Below are positions 26,925-34,689 of a stretch of 56,534 bases of DNA, one piece after another; position 1 is the stretch's first letter; each line of letters starts with the position of its first letter. The stretch is from the IMG/VR virus record IMGVR_UViG_3300033571_009162, positions 1-56,534 of that record; one strand, 5' to 3'. Both the position numbers and the translations under genes were made by a program. The notes beneath the pieces were generated by a model. That model was not told the DNA's origin. It saw only the letters and a program-made list of their open reading frames with translations, and searched no databases. Origin of the DNA: a virus.

Positions 26925-27161
26925 ATGCAACACCCGTTTATAACAGATTTAAGCGACAAGACTATTGATGAATTACAGAACACGATCAATGATTTGTCTA
27001 AAAAATTAAATTTTGTTTATAAAACTCAAAACGGACCAATGATTAACCAATTGCTTATGGTTTTAGAAAGTTATAAATTAGAATACAATAAGCGAATAGA
27101 CGAAGTTTACAAAAAACAAAATCTTCAAACCAAAATTAACATTTCGAATGAGAATAAATGA
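26925..27161 (+). CDS. Small helical phage protein, 78 aa
   Basis: Begins MQHPFITDLSDKTIDELQ and continues as a helical hairpin, rich in L, K and N. I recall proteins with the start HPFxxDLSxLTxxEL in T4-like marine phages, of unknown role. The stop overlaps the next ATG by 4 nt. Confidence 0.7.
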   Translation: MQHPFITDLSDKTIDELQNTINDLSKKLNFVYKTQNGPMINQLLMVLESYKLEYNKRIDEVYKKQNLQTKINISNENK

Positions 27162-27757
27162 CAGCAAGAATTACACGTGATTTCAATTTTGTAGCTGGGG
27201 TGTATTTCGATAATGAGTTGTACATGAATATGTATGAAGCTACTATTCAATTCTTAGTAAAAAGCGAAAACATAAGCGAACAAAATATAGCAATGGAAAG
27301 AGTAAAATATTTCATTTACTCACTAGAACATCACATTTTTGTATTCGAGCAAAACAAAGAAGCAATTGAAAAGTTATCAAATGCTAATATTAAAATGTGC
27401 GTATTACCAGAAGAACCATATGACCAAATTATTGGTATTATGCTTTTGGTAAAAGCAAATGCAATTACTGAAGGTAGATTAGTACCAGATGATATTGTAT
27501 TAAGTTCACGAATGAGTGATGGAGTTAGTTGCTTACATAGTAACGATGAAAATGTTGGCCCATTCAAATTTAAGGGTTGGTGGAACGATGTTACTCCAAA
27601 TATTCACAACGTAATCGGAAAATCTAAAAAGGTTGTAACTCTTAAAAAAATACCCAATAATTGGGATGATTTATTTTTGGGTTGGACAAATAAAAAAGAT
27701 GACAACCTATCTACTGAAATTGTTTTTGCCAGATTTGAAAGCAAAACGGAAAAATAA
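27158..27757 (+). CDS. Unknown conserved-type protein, 199 aa
   Basis: I do not recognise a named family. It has a helical first half (EATIQFLVKSENISEQNIAM) and a beta-rich second half with Trp motifs (KFKGWWNDVTP, NNWDDLFLGW). It is coupled to the preceding small gene by ATGA. It lies just before the DnaE-like fragment, a position typical of small replication-region genes in T4-like phages. Confidence 0.7.
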   Translation: MTARITRDFNFVAGVYFDNELYMNMYEATIQFLVKSENISEQNIAMERVKYFIYSLEHHIFVFEQNKEAIEKLSNANIKMCVLPEEPYDQIIGIMLLVKANAITEGRLVPDDIVLSSRMSDGVSCLHSNDENVGPFKFKGWWNDVTPNIHNVIGKSKKVVTLKKIPNNWDDLFLGWTNKKDDNLSTEIVFARFESKTEK

Positions 27758-27760
27758 TTC

Positions 27761-27789
27761 TTGCATTTTTCTTAAAAATGTGTAATAAT
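27761..27789 (+). promoter_or_regulatory. Sigma70-type promoter abutting the DnaE-like gene
   Basis: TTGCAT (27761-27766), a 17-bp spacer and AATAAT (27784-27789) preceded by TG. The start codon at 27797 follows after 7 nt with no ribosome site, so transcripts would have at most about one leader base. Confidence 0.6.
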
Positions 27790-27796
27790 TATTGTC

Positions 27797-28303
27797 ATGA
27801 ATATTGACCGTTTTGGTGTTCAAATTTTATCCGAAGACGACCTGTGTGATTATTATCTCAATGAACCTGATCGTCAAATTAAAAAGGCAATAGTAGATAA
27901 ACAAATTGTTTTCCCTTCTAGCTTAGAATTAAACAATACACCAAACTTATCAACTTACCAATTATTAGAAAAAACCATTGAGGAATACGATAAGGAAAAT
28001 CAAAATAATTGGTTCATGCCAAAAGAATATCAGGAACTAGATATCGCAAAATATGTCCTAGACTTATGTAAAGAGGACTATGAATTACAACGTGCAGGAG
28101 AAGAACTTATAAAATTTCAAGAAAGGGATTTATTTCCTTTACTGCGTTATTGCAAGTATCTAGTTGATATAATGAGGAAAAATAATATTGTTTGGGGAGT
28201 GGGGCGAGGTAGCAGTACAGCAAGCTACGTTCTATTTTTGATAGGGATTCATAGAATAAATAGTTTGCATTATGACCTTTCAATCGATGAATTTTTAAAA
28301 TAG
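27797..28303 (+). CDS. DnaE-like fragment (DNA polymerase III alpha palm start)
   Basis: The last 40 residues, containing NIVWGVGRGSSTASYVLFLIG and ending YDLSIDEFLK, match the GRGS(A/S)xxSLVxYxLxI...YDLxFERFL block of C-family polymerases. In DnaE this block is followed by the PDxDxD catalytic loop; here the protein ends first, so it cannot polymerise DNA alone. The N-terminal 120 residues have no PHP motif. I recall the same short form in other T4-like phages, so it is likely a functional reduced protein rather than a broken gene. It may bind DNA, nucleotide or a host replisome part. Confidence 0.75.
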   Translation: MNIDRFGVQILSEDDLCDYYLNEPDRQIKKAIVDKQIVFPSSLELNNTPNLSTYQLLEKTIEEYDKENQNNWFMPKEYQELDIAKYVLDLCKEDYELQRAGEELIKFQERDLFPLLRYCKYLVDIMRKNNIVWGVGRGSSTASYVLFLIGIHRINSLHYDLSIDEFLK

Positions 28304-28313
28304 GAGAAAAAAT

Positions 28314-28643
28314 ATGCCAGCATATAGAACAGCACAAGGAAAAATGGTAGATATGTCACAACTAGCAGCGAGAAACGAAAAAGTAAGGGCTGTTGGAAAT
28401 ATGAATGTAAATGCTAGGGGAGACATTGTAGATAGTCATAACAAAGTTATCACTGATAACACAAAAAGAGTTAAGGCTAGTTATCAAAAGATTATAAACG
28501 AAAAACAAAATAATCAAGCTGTTAATAATCAGCCAAAATCTGTACCTACAAAAAACGTTAACATTGCAGAAACCGCAAAAGCAAACGAGTTAACTCAAGC
28601 AGAAAAAGAATTTTTTGATGATGATGAGGATATTGTAAAGTGA
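28314..28643 (+). CDS. Small conserved phage-type protein, 109 aa
   Basis: TAGGAG precedes the start. The N-terminal half (MPAYRTAQGKMVDMSQLAAR, then AVGNMNVNARGD) is a block I recall from T4-like marine phages. The rest is Asn/Gln/Lys-rich and ends in an acidic tail (FFDDDEDIVK). No enzyme motif. It overlaps the GroES-like gene by 4 nt, so the two are probably co-translated. Confidence 0.75.
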   Translation: MPAYRTAQGKMVDMSQLAARNEKVRAVGNMNVNARGDIVDSHNKVITDNTKRVKASYQKIINEKQNNQAVNNQPKSVPTKNVNIAETAKANELTQAEKEFFDDDEDIVK

Positions 28644-29008
28644 GTTACGCATACGAAGCATATAAAATCAGTAAAGAAAATTTACAACCTGTAAAGGAAA
28701 ACATTTTAGTTACTGATATGAAATTTGAAGAACGTATTACTAGAGGTGGAATCGTTCTATTGAATGATGATATGAAAAATCACGGAATAAGACCAAGGTG
28801 GGCTAAAATATATAAATTGGGTCCAACTTATGAGGGTGAACTTAAAGAGGGTCAATATATTTTGGTCGCTCATGGTAGGTGGACAAGAGGTATTGCTATT
28901 GAAGATGAAGAGGGCAAACAGGTCTTGCGTAGAGTTGATCCTAATGATATACTATTAGTCAGTGATACTCCAATGATGGATGAAACCATAAGCGACAAAG
29001 GACTGTAA
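28640..29008 (+). CDS. GroES-like co-chaperonin
   Basis: The sequence VKENILVTDMKFEERITRGGIVLLNDD is the start of the GroES fold (P..DRVLV......TkgGIvl), containing the mobile-loop region, and WAKIYKLGPTYEGELKEGQYILVAHGRW gives the rest of the barrel. T4 gp31 and other phage co-chaperonins replace GroES so that GroEL folds the capsid protein. Length, 122 aa, is near gp31 (111 aa). The link to capsid folding is inferred from that precedent. Confidence 0.75.
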   Translation: MSYAYEAYKISKENLQPVKENILVTDMKFEERITRGGIVLLNDDMKNHGIRPRWAKIYKLGPTYEGELKEGQYILVAHGRWTRGIAIEDEEGKQVLRRVDPNDILLVSDTPMMDETISDKGL

Positions 29009-29310
29009 TGAATTGGTTTTTTAAATGGCTTTACAAAAAATTAGAAGTTGTTAATCGTTCAGAAGAAAGAGAGTCAATAAATACTCCTGAATTTAGGCCT
29101 AAAGCTATGGCTATAAGTAAATTAGCTGACTTAGGTTCACGAGGAATGAACTTTACTGTTTATCATGGCATCGGAGGTTATGCAGTTGAAATCAGAGAAT
29201 ACAACACCAAAACTGACAGACATGATACACAGTTACATATTATTTCTAGTGATAAAGATTTGGGTCAAAGTTTAACCCATATCATAACTTATGAATTAAT
29301 CAAACAGTAA
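29008..29310 (+). CDS. Unknown small protein, 100 aa
   Basis: Starts on the last base of the GroES-like stop. The N-terminus (MNWFFKWLYKKLEV) is amphipathic; the body has two beta-strand patterns (MNFTVYHGIGGYAVEIREY) like a small alpha-beta fold found in T4-like phages. No motif gives a function. Confidence 0.7.
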   Translation: MNWFFKWLYKKLEVVNRSEERESINTPEFRPKAMAISKLADLGSRGMNFTVYHGIGGYAVEIREYNTKTDRHDTQLHIISSDKDLGQSLTHIITYELIKQ

Positions 29311-29321
29311 GGAGCATAATA

Positions 29322-30002
29322 ATGTTTTATACCGAAACAGTTTACAAGACAGCCTCAGAAATAAATTCTGCGATGGGTAGAGTTTATTCTCAAATGTGTT
29401 TGGCTATATTAAATTCAATGATTATAAGCTTTTTAGTAAGTTCTAGTCCTGCACTTATGGCTTTGTTATTTACAGGATTTGTAAAATACATTGTTATGTT
29501 TGCTCCATTAGTAGCAGTCATTGCACTATCATTTGTTTTATCAAGTAATATTCCTAAAGGACTTGCAATACTTTTGCTTCATGGATTCGCTGCATTAATG
29601 GGACTTAGTTTTTCTGCTATCTTTGTAGTGTATAGCATGGGTTCTATTTTCAATGCTTTTATGGGTGCGGCAGTATTATTCGGAGTTATGAGTTTTTATG
29701 GGTATTTTACAAAAACAAGCCTTGATAGTTTTGGTAAGTTTCTCTTTGTAGGGTTAATTGCAATTGTAATAGCAAGCATTATCAATATTTTTATAGGAAG
29801 CAGCGTAGCTACAATGGTTATTTCAGCTTTAGCTATACTTATATTTTTGGGTCTTACAGCGTATGATACTCAAAAAATAAGGGAAATGATAAGCATTGAA
29901 AATAGTGGGAACGCAGAAATAATGGGGGCATTGACATTGTACCTTGATTTCATTAATATATTCTTAAACTTGTTACAACTATTTGGTGATAGAAAAGAAT
30001 GA
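29322..30002 (+). CDS. Bax inhibitor-1 family membrane protein
   Basis: This 226 aa, seven-segment membrane protein ends with GLTAYDTQKIREM, then EIMGALTLYLDFINIFLNLLQLFG, the signature of the BI-1/YccA/YbhL (LFG) family. It contains the paired Asp of the family pH/Ca2+ gate (D in AYDTQ, D in YLDF). Bacterial relatives include YccA, which inhibits FtsH. A plausible role is protecting phage membrane proteins or delaying lysis; that is inference. AAGGAG precedes the ATG, and the gp44 gene overlaps its end by ATGA. Confidence 0.88.
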   Translation: MFYTETVYKTASEINSAMGRVYSQMCLAILNSMIISFLVSSSPALMALLFTGFVKYIVMFAPLVAVIALSFVLSSNIPKGLAILLLHGFAALMGLSFSAIFVVYSMGSIFNAFMGAAVLFGVMSFYGYFTKTSLDSFGKFLFVGLIAIVIASIINIFIGSSVATMVISALAILIFLGLTAYDTQKIREMISIENSGNAEIMGALTLYLDFINIFLNLLQLFGDRKE

Positions 30003-30922
30003 AAAATAACTTATGGGTAGAAAAGTATCGACCTAATACAGTCGATGAATACGTTTTTGTTGATGATACACAAAAACAACAGGTACGAGGTTGGATAAAT
30101 GATGAGTCTATCCCTCACTTGTTACTAAGCGGAGATCCAGGCACTGGTAAAACAACACTCGCAAAAGTTCTCATACATGAACTAGATATAAACGAGTATG
30201 ATGTTTTAGAGATAAACGCTAGCCGTGAAAATAGTGTCGATGTTGTACGAAATAAAATCGTGTCTTTTGTACAAACAATGCCATTTGGTAAATTTAAAGT
30301 CGTTTTACTAGACGAGGCAGATTATCTTACTCCTGCAGGTCAAGCAGCATTACGTAATGATATGGAGGCATATCATTTAACTGCGAGATTTATTCTAACA
30401 TGCAACTATCAACATAGAATAATACCAGCACTTAAGAGCAGATGTCATGAATTTCACATAACAAAGACAGATAAAACAGAATTTACTGCTAGGGCTGCAA
30501 AAGTTCTATTATCAGAAGAAATTGCATTTGAGTTAGAAACACTCGACCTGTACGTTAATAGTTCGTATCCAGATTTGAGAAAATGTCTGAATCAACTTCA
30601 AGTTAATAGTAGTACAGGCACACTATTAACTCCTAGCTCTATAACAAGTAATGAAGATAGTTTATTAATTGAAGCGGCAAAGTTATTTAAACAGGGCAAA
30701 ATCTACGAAGGTAGACAAAGCTTAATGCAATATTTAAGTTTCTACCCAAGTAGAATTGAAGATGTTTATCGCTGGATGTACAACAATTTAGAACTATGGG
30801 GCAATACAAATGAAAAGAGAGATGCTAGCATTATAGTTATTCGTAATGGGCTAGCAAATTTAAGTTTAGTAGGAATACCAGAAATAAACTTAGCAGCAAC
30901 ATTAATAGAATTGACAAGTTAG
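29999..30922 (+). CDS. gp44: Sliding clamp loader subunit (T4 gp44-like)
   Basis: AAA+ ATPase of 307 aa: LWVEKYRPNTVDEYV start, Walker A GDPGTGKT (45-52), Walker B LLDEAD (103-108), sensor 1 ILTCNY and the SRC arginine finger (147-149). T4 gp44 with gp62 loads the gp45 clamp on DNA for replication and for late transcription. That matters here because late boxes are used and T4 late transcription needs the clamp. gp62 and gp45 are not in the window. Confidence 0.93.
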   Translation: MKNNLWVEKYRPNTVDEYVFVDDTQKQQVRGWINDESIPHLLLSGDPGTGKTTLAKVLIHELDINEYDVLEINASRENSVDVVRNKIVSFVQTMPFGKFKVVLLDEADYLTPAGQAALRNDMEAYHLTARFILTCNYQHRIIPALKSRCHEFHITKTDKTEFTARAAKVLLSEEIAFELETLDLYVNSSYPDLRKCLNQLQVNSSTGTLLTPSSITSNEDSLLIEAAKLFKQGKIYEGRQSLMQYLSFYPSRIEDVYRWMYNNLELWGNTNEKRDASIIVIRNGLANLSLVGIPEINLAATLIELTS

Positions 30923-30930
30923 GAATTATT

Positions 30931-31194
30931 ATGAGATATATGCTAATTACTTATGTTCGCAAAGCAAATGGTCAAATTGACGAACAAGTAGAAATTACTA
31001 GGAATCTACGTCCCAAAGATTTACAAATATGTAATGTAGTTATGGATTTTAAAAATAAAAAAATAGAACGGTGTTTTATTGAAGGTAAAATAGTAACACA
31101 AGATTGGCAACAGCTTAGGGATTACTACCACAAGGTTTATCCCGACGTAATTGATCGAATTGAAAAAGGAATTCCAGACGATCAACCAGAATAA
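30931..31194 (+). CDS. Conserved small phage protein, 87 aa
   Basis: The block MRYMLITYVRKANGQIDEQV, then NVVMDFKNKKIERCFIEGK and DWQQLRDYYHKVYP is one I recall from T4-like marine phages next to replication genes. In T4, gp62 would lie here; this is far shorter than gp62 (187 aa) and I see no resemblance, so I leave it unnamed. Its stop codon overlaps the terminator. Confidence 0.78.
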   Translation: MRYMLITYVRKANGQIDEQVEITRNLRPKDLQICNVVMDFKNKKIERCFIEGKIVTQDWQQLRDYYHKVYPDVIDRIEKGIPDDQPE

Positions 31195-31219
31195 AAAAGG
31201 GGACTAGGTCCCCTTTTTT
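31193..31219. terminator. Bidirectional terminator
   Basis: AAAAAAGGGGAC (31193-31204), loop TAG, GTCCCCTTTTTT (31208-31219) is perfectly symmetric: a GC stem with an A-run before and a T-run after. It includes parts of the stop codons of both converging genes and would end transcription from either side. Confidence 0.92.
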
Positions 31220-32000
31220 ATGAATACAACTTTATAATATGCTCTATAATTTTATGACGTTGAACATCCTTTAATTCAAAACAACATATTTCTAAGCCAG
31301 GAACAGTTTTTTGTTTTAACTTAGATTGCAAATCTAATAAACCATTATCATTAGTTTTTCTATCAGTTTGCTCTACATCTCCTGTAATAACAATTTTACT
31401 GCCTTCCCCTATTCTGGTCATTATCATTTTTAGTTGTCCCGGAGTTGCGTTTTGTGCTTCATCTAATATTACGTAGCTATTTTTAAAGTTTCGACCTCGA
31501 CAAAATGCTAGGGGTGCAATTTCGACTATCTGTTCTTCTAACATGTGGGCGATTTCACGTGCTGTATAATATTCTCTTAACACATCTAACAATGGTCTTG
31601 TCCAAGGTTCCATTTTCTGATTTATGTCTCCTGGCAAGAATCCATGTTTTTCATCTTCAACACCAACTGCTGGTCTAGTTAAAATAATACGATCAACTTC
31701 TCCAGCTTTCATAGCCTTTATTGCTGCCTGCATTGCAAGGTATGTTTTTCCTGTACCTGCAGGTCCTGAACTTATAACAATATCAATATCGTTATTAAGT
31801 AGGGCTAATATGTACTTTTCTTGATTTATAGATTTAGGTACTAACTGTATTGGTTTATTGTTCTGCTTAAACCTCTTGTTGTCAAAGTTGATTGTTTTAT
31901 TTTCTTTTACGTAGAATGTTTGTGAATCATATTTTAGTGAGTGTGCGTAGCGTGTGTCTTGTTCCGTTTTGCGCAGTGCGCCTGTTTTTCGCTTGCTCAA
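31218..32000 (-). CDS. phoH: PhoH-like ATPase
   Basis: P-loop GPAGTGKT (79-86), followed by LTRPAVGVEDEKHGFLPGDI, YVILDEAQNATPGQLKMIMT (Walker B D180-E181) and KIVITGDVEQTD are the PhoH signature. The 260 aa size matches single-domain phage forms. PhoH is common in marine phages; its job, perhaps linked to phosphate or RNA metabolism, is not settled. The start is TTG at 32000, chosen because GGAG lies just upstream and no in-frame ATG precedes. It faces the clamp loader genes across the shared terminator. Confidence 0.9.
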   Translation of the reverse strand: MSKRKTGALRKTEQDTRYAHSLKYDSQTFYVKENKTINFDNKRFKQNNKPIQLVPKSINQEKYILALLNNDIDIVISSGPAGTGKTYLAMQAAIKAMKAGEVDRIILTRPAVGVEDEKHGFLPGDINQKMEPWTRPLLDVLREYYTAREIAHMLEEQIVEIAPLAFCRGRNFKNSYVILDEAQNATPGQLKMIMTRIGEGSKIVITGDVEQTDRKTNDNGLLDLQSKLKQKTVPGLEICCFELKDVQRHKIIEHIIKLYS

Positions 32001-32169
32001 GTTATATTCTCCTTTTTATAGAGCTGAGTACTGAAACTCAGAGATATTTAAATAGGTGGGCCATCTACAAATTCACAGACTTTTTACACGATATTTTGTG
32101 ATAAATATTAAGCTCCGACTCAGATTTTAAACGTTTCTCGAAAACCTTCAAAAAGATAAATACTTAACT
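32001..32169. other. Divergent intergenic region between phoH and 32170
   Basis: It contains a hairpin (CTGAGT 32024-32029, ACTCAG 32036-32041) just upstream of the phoH ribosome site, which the stem does not include, and two late boxes for the plus strand: ATAAATA at 32101-32107 and 32156-32162. A weaker TTTACA-17-TATTAA pair at 32083-32111 is possible. The second box is 7 nt before the ATG at 32170, with no ribosome site. Confidence 0.5.
32156..32162 (+). promoter_or_regulatory. Late promoter box abutting the 32170 gene
   Basis: AGATAAATAC, then CTTAACT, then ATG at 32170. The predicted first base would be about two nt before the start codon, so the mRNA would be nearly leaderless. Confidence 0.55.
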
Positions 32170-32775
32170 ATGAGCAAATTTAGAGCAGACGACTTTTTTG
32201 AAAATCCAGACTTTGAGAGTATTGTCGAAACAATACAGGGTATCTATTCTAGTGATGGTATTATGAATGTATTATTAGACTTTGAACGTGTTTTGGATGA
32301 ATCCGATTTATACGCATTTAAAAATTGGGAACTTGGGGAACTAGTTGACGGTCCAAATACTAAAAGATATACAGTCGATTGTATGTTTATGTACCCCAAT
32401 AAACTTATGCCTGATCCAAATGGGGCAAAAAGATTGATGACTGTTGGATGCAACATAAAATTCAAAAAGACCAAAATTAAAGTCCCCATAGAAATCAAAG
32501 ACCCTAATGATTATAAAGCGGGAACACACTATCCTAAAATGACTGAAAGAGAAGTTTGGTTAGTAAGAATTACTATGCCAAAAGAATTGATGAATGATAT
32601 ACGTGAGGGTAGTATAGACTTAGCTGGACAAACAGTTGACTTATCTGAATTAGATTCAGCATACGATGATGATTTAGATAAAGAAGGTAATCAGCAACAA
32701 GACCAAGAAGCAAATATGCAACAGGGTATAGCACCAGGACCTATGCCTCCTATGATGCCCGGAGGCATGGCATGA
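32170..32775 (+). CDS. Unknown 201 aa protein, late-type promoter
   Basis: I do not recognise a family name. Residues 1-150 look folded (IVETIQGIYSSDGIMNVLLD, WELGELVDGPNTKRYTVDC, EVWLVRITMPKELM). Then comes a Q/N-rich, acidic stretch and a tail of Pro/Met/Gly (APGPMPPMMPGGMA). Such tails are common in virion or assembly proteins. The following gene overlaps by 4 nt (ATGA), suggesting a pair made together. A head or tail assembly role is only inferred. Confidence 0.72.
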   Translation: MSKFRADDFFENPDFESIVETIQGIYSSDGIMNVLLDFERVLDESDLYAFKNWELGELVDGPNTKRYTVDCMFMYPNKLMPDPNGAKRLMTVGCNIKFKKTKIKVPIEIKDPNDYKAGTHYPKMTEREVWLVRITMPKELMNDIREGSIDLAGQTVDLSELDSAYDDDLDKEGNQQQDQEANMQQGIAPGPMPPMMPGGMA

Positions 32776-33311
32776 AGCAAATACTAAATGAAGGTCTTGA
32801 CTACCACGATTTGGTTGGTCAAATACTTCCTGAAGTTACAGTAGATGAATATGCAGCTAAAATGGGTAGCGACGATGAAATTGTAACAGTAGGTTTCGTC
32901 GTAAAAGGAAAGCAAGTAGGTGAAGATTTAACAGATTGGTTTGAAAAGGGCTATGATTTTGTATTAGATGCACAAACAAGTGACGGTGAATTAAGTCCTG
33001 GCAAGTACATAGTGTTTGTTGAAATGAACAGAAGAAGCACAGTACCAAGTAGAATTTGCGAACTGATTAAGGATCTTGAAACATTAACTGACTTACCTTT
33101 AAAATCTTGGACTATAAAAGTTAATGATGAAAATTATGATTGTGATGTAGAACAATTAAAGCAAGTAATCATATTAAGTCCACATCAGTATAGACAAACG
33201 AAAGAATCTGGATTAAATGAAATGCGAGAATTATCTGGTTTGCAACCTAAAAAAATATTTCAGAAACCAGATAATGAATTAAAAGAATATTTAAGTAAAG
33301 CGGGGTTATAA
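32772..33311 (+). CDS. Unknown 179 aa protein with LNE-type N-terminus
   Basis: Starts MKQILNEGLDYHDLVGQ; a prohead-protease-type site (L5-N6-E7) is possible. The middle has beta strands (IVTVGFVVKGKQVGEDL, GKYIVFVEMNRRST) and the C-terminus is helical with a second LNE (GLNEMRELSGL). No enzyme motif is visible. It is translationally coupled to the gene before it and probably works with it. Confidence 0.7.
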   Translation: MKQILNEGLDYHDLVGQILPEVTVDEYAAKMGSDDEIVTVGFVVKGKQVGEDLTDWFEKGYDFVLDAQTSDGELSPGKYIVFVEMNRRSTVPSRICELIKDLETLTDLPLKSWTIKVNDENYDCDVEQLKQVIILSPHQYRQTKESGLNEMRELSGLQPKKIFQKPDNELKEYLSKAGL

Positions 33312-33312
33312 A

Positions 33313-33825
33313 ATGGGAACAACACTTTTAGCAAAAAAAGCAAACGGAGAAAATCCATTCGCAGTAAGTGACGATCATCACGAAACACTAGCTGCCGATC
33401 CAACAGTTTCATCTTTCCCTCAAGGAAGTAGTTTTGGATCAACACCAGCACCATCATTAGGAGCAAGTAATATGTCAACACCTAGTTATTCACCAAGTGC
33501 ACCTGCAGCGCCTCAGCCTGTATTAACTCAAGCAGGTGACAACGCAGCACAAGGGGCAGACTTTGTAAAAAATGATAACACAGATTGGATCAACAAGAAA
33601 TGGCGTCCAGTTATGGGTTGGGTTTACATGATGACATGTACCGTAGACTTTGTTGTATTCCCGGTATTGTGGAGTGTATTACAAACACTACAAGGCGGTC
33701 AAGTAACAAGTCAATGGCAACCATTAACATTGCAAGGTGCAGGATTGTATCATATTGCAATGGGTGCTGTTTTAGGTATTGCTGCATACGGTAGAACCAA
33801 AGAAAAGGTAGCAGGAACAGCATAA
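33313..33825 (+). CDS. Holin-type membrane protein
   Basis: The first 85 residues are Ser/Pro/Ala-rich and disordered. The last 80 (DWINKKWRPVMGWVYMMTCT.., then GLYHIAMGAVLGIAAYGRTKEK) resemble the 3-TM holin family also found in gene transfer agents. The WRP..GW start and polar end agree with that family. It would make the membrane lesion through which the GH19 endolysin (23292) leaves. No lysis-block partner is adjacent. The long disordered N-terminus is unusual for a holin. Confidence 0.75.
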   Translation: MGTTLLAKKANGENPFAVSDDHHETLAADPTVSSFPQGSSFGSTPAPSLGASNMSTPSYSPSAPAAPQPVLTQAGDNAAQGADFVKNDNTDWINKKWRPVMGWVYMMTCTVDFVVFPVLWSVLQTLQGGQVTSQWQPLTLQGAGLYHIAMGAVLGIAAYGRTKEKVAGTA

Positions 33826-33829
33826 TACC

Positions 33830-33865
33830 ATAAATATTGATTTAAACAATACTTTTTGTTATAAT
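33830..33865 (+). promoter_or_regulatory. Late box and sigma70 promoter abutting dnaJ
   Basis: ATAAATA (33830-33836) touches TTGATT (33837-33842), which is followed by a 17-bp spacer and TATAAT (33860-33865). The start codon at 33871 is 5 nt after the -10 box, so the sigma70 transcript would begin at or next to the A of ATG. No ribosome site is present. Confidence 0.7.
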
Positions 33866-33870
33866 CAATT

Positions 33871-34689
33871 ATGGACCATTATCAGACTTTAGGGGTGGCT
33901 AAAAATGCCACCCAAGATGAAATTAAAAAAGCATATCGCAGATTAGCAGGCATTCACCACCCAGATAAAGGTGGTGATACTGCTGAGTTTCAAAAAATTC
34001 AACAAGCTTATGAAATATTAAGCGATCCAAATAAAAAACAACATTATGATAATCCAAATCCATTTGGGCAAGGTATGCCTGGTGGATTTAACGTACATGG
34101 CTTTCCGGGTGGTTTTAGTTTTAACATGGGCGGTGGAATCAATATTGATGACATTTTTGGACAAATGTTTGGTCAACAAAGGGGACCTCAAAGACCTCAG
34201 ATGCCAAGTTACCGAACTACAGTTTTTATTAGTTTAGAAGATGTATATAATGGAGCAGAAAAAACTTTACAGTTCAACGATCACACAGGACCAAAAACTG
34301 TTAAAATTACTGTTCCGAAAGGTATCGACAATGGATCTAATATAAGATATGATAATCTTATTAAAGATTCTATATTACTTGTAGAATTTAGAATACAGCC
34401 ACACCCTAAGTTCGAACGTGAGGGTCCTCACTTGTTTGCTGTGCATGAAATCGATATTTTTGATTTGGTAGTTGGAAGTAAATTTAAATTTACTAGTATT
34501 TCTGGTAAAACACTTGAGGTTTCAGTGCCAGAAAAAACACAACCAGGTGCAAAACTACGTGTACCTAAAGAGGGTTTACCTGTAAACGGCGATTTCGGAG
34601 ACCAATACATTTTACTTAAGCCGTACATACCTGATATAATTGATAAAACTATTACTGATAGTATTTTAAAAACAAGGAAAGATAAATGA
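33871..34689 (+). CDS. DnaJ-like co-chaperone (class B)
   Basis: The J-domain starts at residue 2 (YQTLGVAKNATQDEIKKAYR) and has the HPD motif (30-32) needed to stimulate DnaK. A Gly/Phe-rich segment (about 55-110) and a DnaJ C-terminal domain with FISLEDVYNGAEKTLQF follow; there is no zinc finger, as in CbpA/class B. It probably recruits host DnaK. It overlaps the ClpA gene by 4 nt, so the two are made together. A phage J-protein could serve virion assembly or host takeover; the sequence does not tell which. Confidence 0.92.
   Translation: MDHYQTLGVAKNATQDEIKKAYRRLAGIHHPDKGGDTAEFQKIQQAYEILSDPNKKQHYDNPNPFGQGMPGGFNVHGFPGGFSFNMGGGINIDDIFGQMFGQQRGPQRPQMPSYRTTVFISLEDVYNGAEKTLQFNDHTGPKTVKITVPKGIDNGSNIRYDNLIKDSILLVEFRIQPHPKFEREGPHLFAVHEIDIFDLVVGSKFKFTSISGKTLEVSVPEKTQPGAKLRVPKEGLPVNGDFGDQYILLKPYIPDIIDKTITDSILKTRKDK

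Noticed and set aside
27797-28303. Frameshifted or broken dnaE gene
   Set aside because: The frame ends right before a clean TAGGAG and the next start; no frame in the following bases carries the missing polymerase motifs, so it is a short gene, not a fresh break.
30931-31194. Clamp loader small subunit gp62
   Set aside because: Position after gp44 invites this call, but length (87 aa) and sequence do not resemble gp62.
31624-32101. Plus-strand open frames over phoH and its leader
   Set aside because: They are opposite a well-defined PhoH protein, lack ribosome sites and have no recognisable content.
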